Positions 1 to 10,856 of a stretch of 64,000 nucleotides of DNA are shown here, one piece after another (positions within the stretch are counted from its first letter, which is position 1; each line of letters begins with the position of its first letter). Under the pieces are notes generated by a model. It was not told the origin of the DNA. It did no database searches and worked only from the letters and a program-made list of their open reading frames with translations. The DNA lies in the NCBI GenBank assembly GCA_032622095.1, contig CP136069.1, positions 10,244,036 through 10,308,035 of the forward strand, given 5' to 3'. A program made the translations under genes and the position numbers. This DNA is from Siphonodentalium dalli. Its lineage: Eukaryota; Mollusca; Scaphopoda; Gadilida; Siphonodentaliidae.

Positions 1-2620
1 TATCATGGTCAGTGTATGCATTTTAAAACACAGGACAAGTTAGATTACATCATTTAATTGATATTCTAGTTAAAATAGTCTGTGAAACTACTTTAAAACC
101 ACATGTTATGCACCCTGTTTAGCCAACTAAACTATGAAATATAGATATGTTATTTGTTTTATTATCAGAGAAAAGCATTCTGCAAAGATATGGCCTTATA
201 CATGTTATAAACATGCAAATAGTGGCTTCATTTGGCCTTTCTTCCATCATTAAGAGAGTCAAATCTGAAGAAATTCCCTTAGTTTGATATTTATGATCCC
301 ATAATCCCATGAAATGGTATTTAAAACCTCAAATGTCAGTATTTCCTATCAGATGGACATATCAACTAATAAATTAAACATTTCCCATGGTCAGTACATG
401 CATTTTAATATACAAGGCAATGTAGAAAACATCATTTGATGGATATTTTACTTAAAATAATCAGTGGAAACTACATAAAAGCAATATTGTATGCATCCCT
501 GTATAGCCAAATCAAATTAAACTATGGATGTTGTATTGTTTATTTCACCTGAGACATGTATTCTGTTCAGATATAGCCTTATATATGTTATAAACATGCC
601 AATAATGGCATAATTTAGGCTTTTTTCCCATAATTTAGAGGGTCAAAGCTGAATAAATTCCCTTATTTCAAATTTGTAAGATGCCAAGCCAGCTGAAATG
701 GTGTATCAAACCTCAAATGGCAGTATTTCTTATCAGATGGACATCTCTACCAATAAATTAAACATTTTTCATGGTCATTGCATGCATTTTAATATACAGG
801 ACAAGGCCGAAAACATCATTTGATGGATATTTTACTTAAAATAGTCTGTGGAAACAACCTAAAAGCCATGTTGTATGCATCCCTGTATAGCCAAATCAAA
901 TTAAACTATGGATGTTGTATTGTTTATTTCACCTGAGACATGTATTCTGTTCAGATATAGCCTTATATATGTTATAAACATGCCAATAATGGCATAATTT
1001 AGGCTTTTTTCCCATAATTTAGAGGGTCAAAGCTGAATAAATTCCCTTATTTCAAATTTGTAAGATGCCAAGCCAGCTGAAATGGTGTATCAAACCTCAA
1101 ATGGCAGTATTTCTTATCAGATGGACATCTCTACCAATAAATTAAACATTTTTCATGGTCATTGCATGCATTTTAATATACAGGACAAGGCAGAAAACAT
1201 CATTTGATGGATATTTTACTTAAAATAGTCTGTGGAAACAACCTAAAAGCCATGTTGTATGCATCCCTGTATAGCCAAAACAAATTAAACTATGGATATT
1301 TTATTGTTGATTTCATCAGAGACATGTATTCTGTTCAGATATAGCCTTATATATGTTATAAACATGCCAATAATGGCATAATTTAGGATTTTTTCCCATA
1401 ATTTAGAGGGTCAAAGCTGAATAAATTCCCTTATTTCAAATTTGTAAGATGCCAAGCCAGCTGAAATGGTGTATCAAACCTCAAATGGCAGTATTTCTTA
1501 TCAGATGGACATCTCTACCAATAAATTAAACATTTCTCATGGTCACTGCGTGCATTATGCTATATAGGGCAAGGTAGAAAACATTATTTGATGGATATCT
1601 TACTTAAAATAGTCTGTGGAAACTACTTAAAAGCAATATTGTATGCATCCCTCTATAGCCAAATGCAATTAAACTATGGATATGTTATGGTGTATTTTAT
1701 CAGCGACATGTATTCTGTTGAGATATAGCCTTATACATGTCATTAACATGCAAATAGTGGTTTCATTTGGGCTTTCTTCCATTATTTAGAGAGTCAAATC
1801 TGAAGAAATTCCCTTAGTTTGATATTTATGATCCCATAATCCCATGAAATGGTATTTTAAACCTCAATTGTCAGTATTTCTTATCAGATGGACATATCAA
1901 CTAATGAATTAAACATTTCCCATGGTCATTACATGCATTTTAATATACAAGGCTATGTAGAAAACATCAATTGATGGATATTTTACTTAAAATAGTCTGT
2001 GGAAACTACATAAAACCAATATTGTATGCATCCCTCTATAGCCAAATGCAATTGAACTATTGATATTTTATTGTGCATTTTATCAGAGACATGTATTCTG
2101 TTGAGATATAGCCTTATACATGTTACTAACATGCAAATAGTGGCTTCATTAGGGCTTTCTTCCATAATTTAGAGAGTCAAAGCTGAATAAATTCCCTTAG
2201 GTTTCAAATTTAAAAGATGCCAAGCCAGCTGAAATGGTGTATCAAACCTAAAATGTCAGTATTTCTTATCTGATTGACATCTCTACCAATAAATTAAGCA
2301 TTTCTCATGGCCATTGCATGCATTTTAATATATAGGACAAGGCAGAATACATCACTTGATGGATATTTTACTTAAAATACTTTGTGGAAACTAAATAAAA
2401 GCCACATTGTATGCTTTCCTATATAGCCAAATGAAATTCAACTATGGATAAATTGGATATTTTATTGTTTGTATCATCAGAGACATCCATTCTGCTAAGA
2501 TATAGTCTTTTGTGTGTTATAAACATACAATAGGTGCATGGCCTCATTGGGCTTGCTTTCATAATACAAGAGAGTCAACTCTGAAGAAATACCATCGGTT
2601 TGAAATTGGTAGCATCTTCC
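1..2620. repeat. ~384-bp tandem satellite, about 6.8 copies
   Basis: The motif CATGGTCAxTGCATGCATTT recurs at 4, 386, 770, 1154, 1538, 1921 and 2306, giving periods of 382-385 bp. Each unit also carries recognisable blocks such as ATGTTATAAACATGC and TCTTATCAGATGGACAT. The units at 770-1537 are nearly identical, while the first and last are more diverged, which is typical of array edges. The array enters from the left window edge and decays at about 2620. No reading frame is conserved between units; the short open frames (for example 119-310 and 1983-2165 on the minus strand) are incidental. Confidence 0.93.
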
Positions 2621-3290
2621 ATCCTTATATAAGAGAGGTATATACCAGCTTGAAGTACCGGTTTAATTAATAGGTTCAATGCAAGGGGCCACCATAGAGG
2701 TTTGTCTACTTCGGGATGGTGTGGCAAACCACCAACTGGAGATTTCAAGGGAGGCCTCCTCAATGGCGACCCACTATATTGTGCAAACAAAATTTTATTA
2801 AAATTGTATAAAGGTCAGCATGCCCTAAGCGCATTGAGAAATAGATAAAAACACTTACTGACCGATTGCCAATAACAAAATTACAGCTGTTGAAACTATT
2901 GTTATGTAAACAAAACTGTTACAGTAATTTGTCAACAAATATATAATTCTAGCTGTATTATTAGTTCAAATATTTAACTATGAATAACATTTTCAGAATA
3001 TTTAATCAACAGGTTGGACCTTTTCCAATGTTATGTAAACAAAACTGTTACAGTGAGTGACTTGTCAACAATTATATAATCCTATAGCTGTAGTATTACA
3101 TGTAGTTCAAATATTTAAGTATGAATATGAATTTCAGAATATTTAATCAACAGGTTGGACCTTTTTCAATGTTTACCATAAAATTTTGATCACAATTTTG
3201 CTATCGTTGGACTTTTACAGTTATTCTATTACAGCAGTAATTTGTACATAACAATTAATTCTTGGTTTAGAAATATTTTCTTTAAGTATT
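2621..3290. other. Non-coding spacer with a local tandem duplication
   Basis: No gene was recognised. A ~130-bp block is duplicated in tandem: both 2902-3030 and 3031-3171 begin TTATGTAAACAAAACTGTTA and end with AGGTTGGACCTTTTxCAATG. The remainder is AT-rich unique sequence, with a short GC-richer patch at 2680-2780. Confidence 0.6.
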
Positions 3291-3562
3291 TCTTAACTTA
3301 GAAAAAAAATCTTGAAACAAGAAATATATATTTAATTTTTGAAGCCATTTTCTTAGTAAGGAAATTTTTTCTTGTTTCAAGACTAAAATCTATCTTTTTT
3401 GAGAAAACTATCTTTTGTCTGGTGGGAGTTTCTTAAATTTTCTTGATGTAGCAGACTTTGGGGGTATATTTCTCAAAATAAGATTTATTTTCCTGTTTCA
3501 GGAAATAGTTTTTCTTGTTTCAAGATATTTTATCTTATTAAGAAATTATTTTTGGCAGTGTA
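3291..3562. repeat. Interspersed AT-rich element with CTTGTTTCAAGA motifs
   Basis: The palindromic core TCTTGTTTCAAGA or its complement occurs near 3310, 3370 and 3514, together with runs such as TTTTCTTAGTAAGGAAAT and a right edge reading TTTTTGGCAGTGTA. Sequences of this style are common as small non-autonomous elements in animal genomes. I cannot define termini or a target-site duplication, so the family is left open. Confidence 0.45.
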
Positions 3563-5045
3563 CATGCAACGTCATCTGAGGATACATCTCGCGTATAGTC
3601 GCCGCTACATACATATCACGTCGTCCGGCGAAGCAGATCGCCGTATCTATTTGGAATTAGTTGAGGATACCACTTTCTTATAGTCACCATACATAAATTA
3701 TGTGTATACGGAGTTAGTTTGATGAGGGGTTATATTCAGCCCTACATACCACGCCACCTGTCGAAGCAGATCGCCGAATCTATTTCGAATTAGTTGAGGA
3801 TACCACTCGCTTATATTCAGATCTACATACCACGCCACCTGACGAAGCAGATCGCCGAATCTATTTCGAATTAGTTGAGGATACCACTCGCTTATATTCA
3901 GATCTACATACCACGCCACCCGTGGAAGCAGATCGCCGAATCTATTTCGAATTAGTTGAGGATACCACTCGCTTATATTCAGATCTACATACCACGCCAC
4001 CTGTCGAAGTAGATCGCCGAATCTATTTGGAATTAGTTGAGAATACCACTCGCTTATATGCAGCCCTACATACCACGCCACCTGTCGAAGCAGATCGCCG
4101 AATCTATTTGGAATTAGTTGAGGATACCACTCGCTTATATGCAACCCTACATACCACGCCACCTGTCGAAGCAGATCGCCGAATCTATTTCGAATTAGTT
4201 GAGGATACCACTCGCTTATATTCAGATATACATACCACGCCACCCGTGGAAGCAGATCGCCGAATCTATTTCGAATTAGTTGAGGATACCACTCGCTTAT
4301 ATTCAGATCTACATACCACGCCACCCGTGGAAGCAGATCGCCGAATCTATTTCGAATTAGTTGAGGATACCACTCGTTCATATGCAGCCATACATACCAC
4401 GCCACCTGTCGAAGCAGATCGCCGAATCTATTTCGAATTAGTTGGGGATACCACTCGTTTATATTCAGATCTACATACCACGCCACCCGTCGAAGCAGAT
4501 CGCCGAATCTATTTCGAATTAGTTGAGGATACCACTCGTTCATATGCAGCCCTACATACCACGCCACCTGTCGAAGCAGATCGCCGAATCTATTTCGAAT
4601 TAGTTGAGGATACCACTCGTTTATATTCAGATCTACATACCACGCCACCCGTCGAAGCAGATCGCCGAATCTATTTCGAATTAGTTGAGGATACCACTCG
4701 TTCATATGCAGCCCTACATACCACGCCACCTGTCGAAGCAGATCGCCGAATCTATTTCGAATTAGTTGAGGATACCACTCGTTTATATTCAGATCTACAC
4801 ACCACGCCACCCGTCGAAGCAGATCGCCGAATCTATTTCGAATTAGTTGAGGATACCACTCGTTCATATGCAGCCCTACATACCACGCCACCTGTCGAAG
4901 CAGATCGCCGAATCTATTTCGAATTAGTTGGGGAGACCACTCGTTTATATTCAGATCTACATACCACGCCACCCGTCGAATCAGATCGCCGAATCTATGC
5001 TGAACTAGTTGAGGATACCATTCTCTTATAGCCACCGCTACATAT
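3563..5045. repeat. 81-bp minisatellite, about 17 units, open in a frame on both strands
   Basis: The block GAAGCAGATCGCCGAATCTA recurs every 81 bp (for example near 3763, 3844 and 3925) up to about 5000, with degenerate units at both edges. Because 81 is a multiple of 3, one frame on each strand stays open. The + strand reads a 27-residue unit containing EADRRIYFELVEDTTRLYS, and the - strand a unit containing EWYPQLIRNRFGDLL. From about 4370 the units alternate between SDLH-type and AALH-type, a 162-bp higher-order dimer. I see no real ATG start, no splice context and no known domain, so I call it a minisatellite and not a gene. A repetitive coding exon cannot be excluded from sequence alone. 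Confidence 0.9.
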
Positions 5046-5172
5046 CACGTCGCCTGACGAATCAGATCTGGAATGATTGTTGTGTGTGAATAATCGTGCT
5101 TTGTTTCTCTCACGTCGCCTGGCGAATCAGATCTGGAATGAATGCTGTGGGAATCATCGTGCTTTATTTCAC
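5045..5172 (+). repeat. 65-bp tandem duplication spanning the lectin start codon
   Basis: Blocks starting at 5045 and 5110 both read TCACGTCGCCTGxCGAATCA followed by GATCTGGAATGA and then ATCGTGCTTT. The first part of each also resembles the 81-bp minisatellite unit (CACGCCACCTGTCGAAGCAG). The second copy contains the ATG used by the lectin exon; in the first copy the corresponding frame stops after six codons. Confidence 0.7.
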
Positions 5173-5381
5173 TCACTCCACGGCTGCTAATTCAAATATT
5201 ATGAGTGCCAAATTTATCAAAGGCAGCGGCCAACAAAATCAGGCTAATGTCATTGCAACTACCAAGTGGAAATCCGAACTTGACTGTGGTATACAGTGCA
5301 TGCGGGGACCAGGATGCAAATCGTTCGCTGTGAATGGTTCCACCTGCGTTCTATTCAGTGACGATAGCGGAGGGCTATCGG
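5138..5381 (+). CDS. PAN/apple plus C-type lectin gene, exon 1 (signal peptide and PAN-like module)
   Basis: First coding exon of a predicted secreted carbohydrate-binding protein (residues 1-81 plus one base of codon 82). The ATG at 5138 opens a short hydrophobic leader (MNAVGIIVLYF, then a small-residue cleavage region near A16-A17). A PAN/apple-like module follows with cysteines 50, 54, 60 and 70 in the pattern SELDCGIQC..C..F....C.LF. The exon ends at a strong donor, GTGAGT at 5382, in phase 1, matching the phase-1 start of exon 2. The three exons total 693 nt including the stop, encoding 230 residues with no internal stop. PAN modules usually mediate protein or glycan contacts; pairing with a C-type lectin domain is familiar in invertebrate immune or adhesion lectins. 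The leader is short, so an additional upstream exon remains possible. Confidence 0.75.
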
Positions 5382-5460
5382 GTGAGTATTCTACACCGAT
5401 GGACTCTGCTAAATCACGGGCACCTTACTGTTGGACCATACTCTGACTACCAATATGTGA

Positions 5461-5898
5461 ACCGCCATATCAAATCCAGTCGTAGGTCGGGATTTTTTTT
5501 ACCCTGTGCCAATGCATTCTCTTATATATGCGAGTCGACCATAGGTCGCCTCGCATATATAAGAGAATGCATTGGCCTAACAATTTGTTATCAGTTTTTT
5601 TAAATAAATGTTTCTTACAACTTTTAGGACATAAAATAAAAAAAACATCCATTACCCTGCAGGGAGCCACACACATATATATAGAAGCATATAGAAGAGT
5701 GTCGTCTGCTCATGTTTGTCTGGGGCTCTGTGTGGGTGAAATAATAAAATTGTTAAAGAATACAAGGATAAATTATTAAAATTGTAAAAAAAAAATTAGG
5801 CCAATGCATTCTCTTATATATGCGAGGCGACCTATGGTCGACTCGCATATATAAGAGAATGCATTGGCACTTACGACTGAATTTGATATAGCGGGTCA
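5461..5898. mobile_element. Foldback element with hairpin termini, copy 1
   Basis: Both ends carry a ~68-bp near-perfect hairpin, GCCAATGCATTCTCTTATAT...ATATAAGAGAATGCATTGGC, at 5508-5575 and 5802-5868. The ~225-bp AT-rich core contains CCCTGCAGGGAGCC and TTTGTCTGGGGCTCTGTG. Outside the hairpins lie inverted outer arms, CGCCATATCAAATCCAGTCG at 5462 and its complement ending near 5895. Other copies are at 37410-37862, 39747-39905 (partial) and 42604-42970. No coding capacity is visible. Confidence 0.85.
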
Positions 5899-7548
5899 CA
5901 TATTAGTATCTACATATATTGATGACCGGTCGCCAAAATTGCCAGATGCAAAACAAAAACGGCATACCCTCTTGAATTTTGTTTTCAATCTCTCCCCGGT
6001 CAGGTATCAAATCAATATCCCAACTGTTGAACATTTCGTTGAACTATTTTTCTGAACATATCCTGATGGATAACTACTCGTCAATGAGTATTTAGTATAG
6101 AAAGGATTTGACAATATTTGATTATAAACAATTAGTCGGATTCCTTATGTCGAAAAAAATGGTCGCGCGTTTTCGGAATGTTAAAAGCGATATGAGAACA
6201 GTTTCTATAGCACCAATGTGTCTATTTTCAGAATCTATCTGTTTCCAGCTTGATATTTTAGTGGAAACAGGTTTGTGTGAGGCTTTTGTTTGTGTACCCC
6301 TCTATTTTTTTCCCGTCCACCTGGTAATAAAAACATGCTATTACGCATAGCAAGTTCGGTAAGTTCGGGGAGATCTTGCCAAAAATTACTTAATTACATA
6401 TCTTAATGTGGAATTTTATCAAAATTCATCAGACGAATTGCATTTATGACTGCATTTTCAATTTTCTTTCCCAAATATTAAGGTATTGTATATTCTTAGA
6501 TTCAGCTATATCACATATAGACGAACATGAACAATCTACAAGGATATCTTGATCATATGCCACAAACAAAACTTCGATACATCGATTTTTGGTGAAGATA
6601 TCGCAGAAAAGCTAACCCTACCCTCGCTGATTTCACAAGTCAGATTCCTTTGGTCGAAAACAACTGTCGCGCCATTTCGGATTGTCTAAGACGACATGCG
6701 AACGGTTTATGTATCAATGGCATGTCTACTTTCAGAGTTTACCTGTGTCCAGTTGAAATTTTATTGGAAAACAAGAGTTTTTGGACTGTTTTAAGAATTT
6801 AAAGAGCGTTTACTTATTATACACATATTAATCCTCATAACTGACCTTCTGGAGGAGTCTGCGAGTTGAAATTAACAAAAGTATCAAATATGGCGGTCTA
6901 CTTTCAGAGTCTATTTGTTTCCAGTCTGACATTTTAGTGGAAACAAATTGTTTGGACGGTTTAAAAAATTTAAAGAGCGTTTCCTGATTATACAAATAGT
7001 AACTAACACGATTATCCTTTACATGAATTGTGTAAGTTGAAATTGTGCACATATGTCAAGTATGACTCTGAAATGTATTTTTGAGAATGGTGTCGTCAGA
7101 CAAGTCTCCGCTGGTACAGTAATACAGTTGCTAACAAAACTATCGTTGGACCCTATAGAGAGTTTGACAATTTACTCAAATATTCACAGTGGTGGAACTT
7201 AGTGGCTATCATATATGCATGGCTCTTACATGTGATATATCGTAACTACATGTGATTTTACAAAATTAAAATGCAATATAGTCAGGCCACCAGATACAGT
7301 AGTTGATAAAAATGTGGTTCACATCAATCATATACATCACAATCACGTGATTCAGTGATAATGTTCAGCTATTATACAAATGCAATGTTTATCAAGACTA
7401 AAGTTTCAGGATGTCATTGTAAAATTGATTGATGGTATTTTTTCATCAATTGACAAATTTAATGTGTATTGCCAGGACGAAGTACCGCATAAAACGGAGT
7501 TGTTTGCTAAGTAATCTGGGAGTCATATTTATGTAAGTGTCAGTCAAA
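5899..7548. other. Intron 1 sequence with diverged internal duplications
   Basis: No exon was recognised. A block reading TCGGATTCCTTATGTCGAAA then TTTTCAGAATCTATCTGTTT and TTAGTGGAAACA at about 6125-6275 has a diverged second copy at about 6645-6775 and a partial third at about 6890-7010. The phrase AATTTAAAGAGCGTTT occurs near 6795 and 6966. An inverted relative lies at about 12400-12570, so this may be one arm of a much older inverted-repeat element. Confidence 0.5.
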
Positions 7549-8766
7549 ACTTTTAGGACATGGGAATATATTTTTTTATTTCGTGGCCACGAAATACTAA
7601 TTCGTGGCCACGAAATAACTTAATTCGTGGTCACGAAATAAATAATTCGTGGCCACGAAATAACTAATTGTGATATACGATCGTCAGGCCCATTTGTGTA
7701 ATGGAAGCGAACAGAGATGATCTGGTTGTAGCTGTCCACCATCTTGGAATGAGCCACGGCGATTTGAGATAAAGGGTGTGTTGTAGGGTGGCCCGTAAAA
7801 CAAATTAAGTAATCACCCCTTTCACCAACCCGATCCAAAGTTGCCGCCGTCCTGGGGTGGGTTACAGAGGCACCCACGACATTCAGTATATCTTGGGGCC
7901 ACCCTACATCACCAATTATACCACATCAAACGGTTAAGGGGTCGAGAAATTGTACAGGTGTCATATTTGAACCCATATGGGTTGGCCATTTTGGGTCGGG
8001 GATGATGACAGCGGGTGAACATTTAGTTTGTCTCAGGGGTCACCCTACAACACACTGTATTCGACATAAAAAGGGGGGATTGCATGTTATCATATATGGA
8101 CCCCTATGATCAGTTATCATGTTCGCTCGAGTGGGCTGAAGGTGTGAAAATTTAGCTTGCTTTGTTAGCCACGGTACAACACCCTTTATTTGATCTATAT
8201 CGGCCAAGTGACCGAGAAATAATGTGTACCCCATTTGACCCCTTCTGAGCAACGACCATGTTGGATCTGGTATGGTTGAAAGGGGTGAATATTTATAAGC
8301 TTGTTTTGGGCCCACCCTACAAAACCCCTTGTTTGACTTAAATCGGTCAATATGCCGAGAGGAATGCATAGCATTCCCATTCGATCCCTTGTGGTAACAA
8401 CTAATGAATATCCAGTGTGTCTTGGAGCCACCTGACCCGTGTTTCCCCGTTCTCTCGAGGCTAGTTTATATATAGGACGTCCATATCCCCATAGAGCCCG
8501 GGTCCCATGACATAAGGTGTTTATAGTAGCTTCTCTGCGATCGTATATACGCATTGTTTCTAAAACACCATCAAGTTAGTGTAACCATACCGTAAAGGTA
8601 TCTGGCTATATGCAAAGGTCAATAAGTCATTTCGTAGCCACGAATTAGTATTTCGTGACCACGAATTAGTTATTTCTTGGCCACGAATTAGTATTTTGAG
8701 GCCACCAAATTAGTTATTAGTATTTCGTGGCCACGAAATAAAAAACAAATTTTCATGTCCTAAACC
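7549..8766. mobile_element. Foldback element with arms built from ATTTCGTGGCCACGAAAT palindromes
   Basis: The left end reads TTTTAGGACATG at 7551 and the right end reads CATGTCCTAAAC ending near 8765, inverted copies of each other. Just inside each end is a cluster of the 18-bp palindrome ATTTCGTGGCCACGAAAT and variants (7577-7667 and 8627-8741). The interior (about 7770-8420) contains three or four diverged ~170-bp repeats marked by CACCCTACAACAC/CACCCTACAAAAC, a following TTTGA-type block and ACCGAGAAAT. Open frames on the minus strand in this stretch follow the repeats and match no known family. Confidence 0.7.
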
Positions 8767-9485
8767 AGCCACCGTAGCTTATGGATCATTCTGTTTTAGT
8801 ATTAAATTTGGAGAAACCCGACCAGCATAAATGTAACAACTACAACAACTCATCTATGCCAATGATATGTTTAGCCATATATATGTGGATAGAGTGGTAT
8901 TGTTTAAAAATGATAAACAATGATATCACATCCATGTGTATTGCTAAATATTGCTGGGCTTATATAGATGGTTGTTCTATAATTCCTGGTCGGGTTTATC
9001 CAAATTGGGAGTTTAAATTATGTTCATCTGATGATAAAGAAAACATTTTCTCCGTCCACTCGATACCTCACCCGGGATACATGTTTTACATACTAAATTA
9101 ACACCTTAGTCAACATAACAAATCTCTCCCTCAAATACTTGCCACAAAAATAAATTGTCAGTATAAATAGGCACGACATCTCTGGACACTTTCTAAGAGA
9201 TAATTTATTTATAAGAAGATATATATGCGCATGGTGTGCTTGGTCTTATATATAGTACAGCACAGTAAGATACAAGTGACACAGTGCGGGGACAATACTG
9301 TGTCGACGAACATAGTTAAGGGGAACCTTCCATCGTCCTTCATAGTGCATCATGGCTCCATCTGTTGTGAACAAACCATCGACTTAGGCTTAATGTGTCG
9401 TTCTCCCCCAATAATATACTTGGCTTTGAACCGATCATTACTATGGGCCATGGTATTTTCCCGTAAATTAGATAGTGTCTATAGT
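8767..9485. other. Intron 1 spacer, nothing recognised
   Basis: An ATG-initiated open frame of 106 codons lies at 8781-9101 on the + strand. It has no recognisable domain and no repeats, and its composition (many Tyr, Ile, Asn, Met) is what AT-rich non-coding DNA gives, so I do not annotate it as a gene. No repeat was recognised in the rest. Confidence 0.4.
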
Positions 9486-10856
9486 CGGTCTGACACCGAT
9501 GGGGTTACGTAGCGTTTTTCCGAAGACCCATAACTCCGAAGGTCCGATTCTCCGAAGGTCAGATTCTCCGACGCCCCGATTCTCCGAAAGCCCATAACTC
9601 CGAAGTCCCGATTCTCCGAAATCCCATAACTCAGAAGACCCATAACTCCGAAAGCCCATAACTCCGAAGGCCTATAACTCCGAACGCCCATAACTCCGAA
9701 GGCCTATAACTCCGAAGGTCCGATTCTCCGAAGGTCCGATTCTCCGAAGGTCCGATTCTCCGAAGATCATGTTTTATCGCTTATTAAACAGTGTACAGTC
9801 CAGTTGCGGAGTCAATGGGTCCCTAGGGAAAACCACCCCAAAAAACATGTCAAATGTCATGTAAACGTCCGGAAATCCCTCCTAGGCATTCAAATATTCA
9901 CAGTGTTCCTGCCCAGGGGAGCCCCCGGACTAACGATTGGGGGCGACCCCTCCCATGCATGCGCTCCCCAAATCAGGCCTTCGTGATATGCTTTCGGCAT
10001 ATCATATGCATGATATATCCACCACATATCCCCCACATATGCTAATTAATGTGCACCCCTAAATGGGAACCCTGGCTCCGCCACTGGTGTGCACCGGGTA
10101 TATTATAACGAAACGCTGCAAGAATGTCAGAGTAGCCTAACATGCACAGGGGCGAACGGGGGCCAAAGGGGAAGAACTCGCCCTTTTTTCTGGCGACTGA
10201 AAATACAATCAAGTTCATTTTATATATGAAAAAGGACAAGTTCTTCCCCGTTCACCCCTGTACATTTTACTCTGGCATCTCATGGGCCAGCGTAACGTTA
10301 TAGTATCTGGTGTATAGTCAGTGGCGGGCCAGGATTCCCATTTAGGTGGGGGCAGTAGGAAAAGTTTGAATATTTTGATGCCCCATGAACGATTTCCGGG
10401 CGTTTACGTGACATTGGACATGTTTTGGTATGGGCCCATATTGTCTGAAATAGCAAGTAGAGGTTTAATGGGGGCAGTAGGAATTTTGGGACCCCTTGGC
10501 TTCGCCACTGGACTGTACACTATTTAGTAAACGATAATACCCCGATAAAACAAAATCTTCGGAGAATCGGACATTCGGAGAATCGGACCTTCGGAGTTAT
10601 GGGCCGTCGGAGAATCGGGCCTTCGGAGTTATAGATCTTCGGAGAATCGGCCATTCGGAGTTATAGGTCTTCGGAGTTATAGGTCTTCGGAAAATCGGCC
10701 CTTCGGAGTTATGGGCTTTCGGAGAATCGGATCTTCGGAGTTATGGGCCGTTGGAGAATCGGATCTTCGGAGTTATGGGCCGTCGGAGAATCAGGTCTTC
10801 GGAGTTGTGGGCCTTCGTAGTAATAGGTCTTCGGAAAATCGGTCTGACACCGATGG
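9486..10856. mobile_element. Long foldback element (1.37 kb) with tandem-repeat outer arms
   Basis: The whole segment is an imperfect inverted repeat centred near 10175. The outer arms (about 9510-9765 and 10553-10838) are arrays of a ~16-bp unit, CCATAACTCCGAAGG/CCGATTCTCCGAAGG on the left and the complement on the right. Inside them CAGTGTACAGTCCAGTTGCG near 9790 pairs with CGCCACTGGACTGTACAC near 10504, and TGCACAGGGGCGAACGGGGG near 10143 pairs with CCCCGTTCACCCCTGTACA near 10247. The entire element is bracketed by a 17-bp direct repeat, CGGTCTGACACCGATGG, at 9486-9502 and 10840-10856. CAGTGGCG-type ends resembling hAT termini occur four times inside. No protein is encoded. Confidence 0.8.

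Noticed and set aside
3698-5035. Long open frames on both strands (445 and 369 codons)
   Set aside because: Both arise because the minisatellite period (81 bp) is a multiple of 3. Neither has a real ATG start with context, splice sites or a known domain. Kept as a finding, not a gene.
8781-9101. 106-codon ATG-initiated open frame
   Set aside because: No domain, signal or repeat evidence. Residue use matches AT-rich non-coding DNA, and it lies inside the lectin intron.
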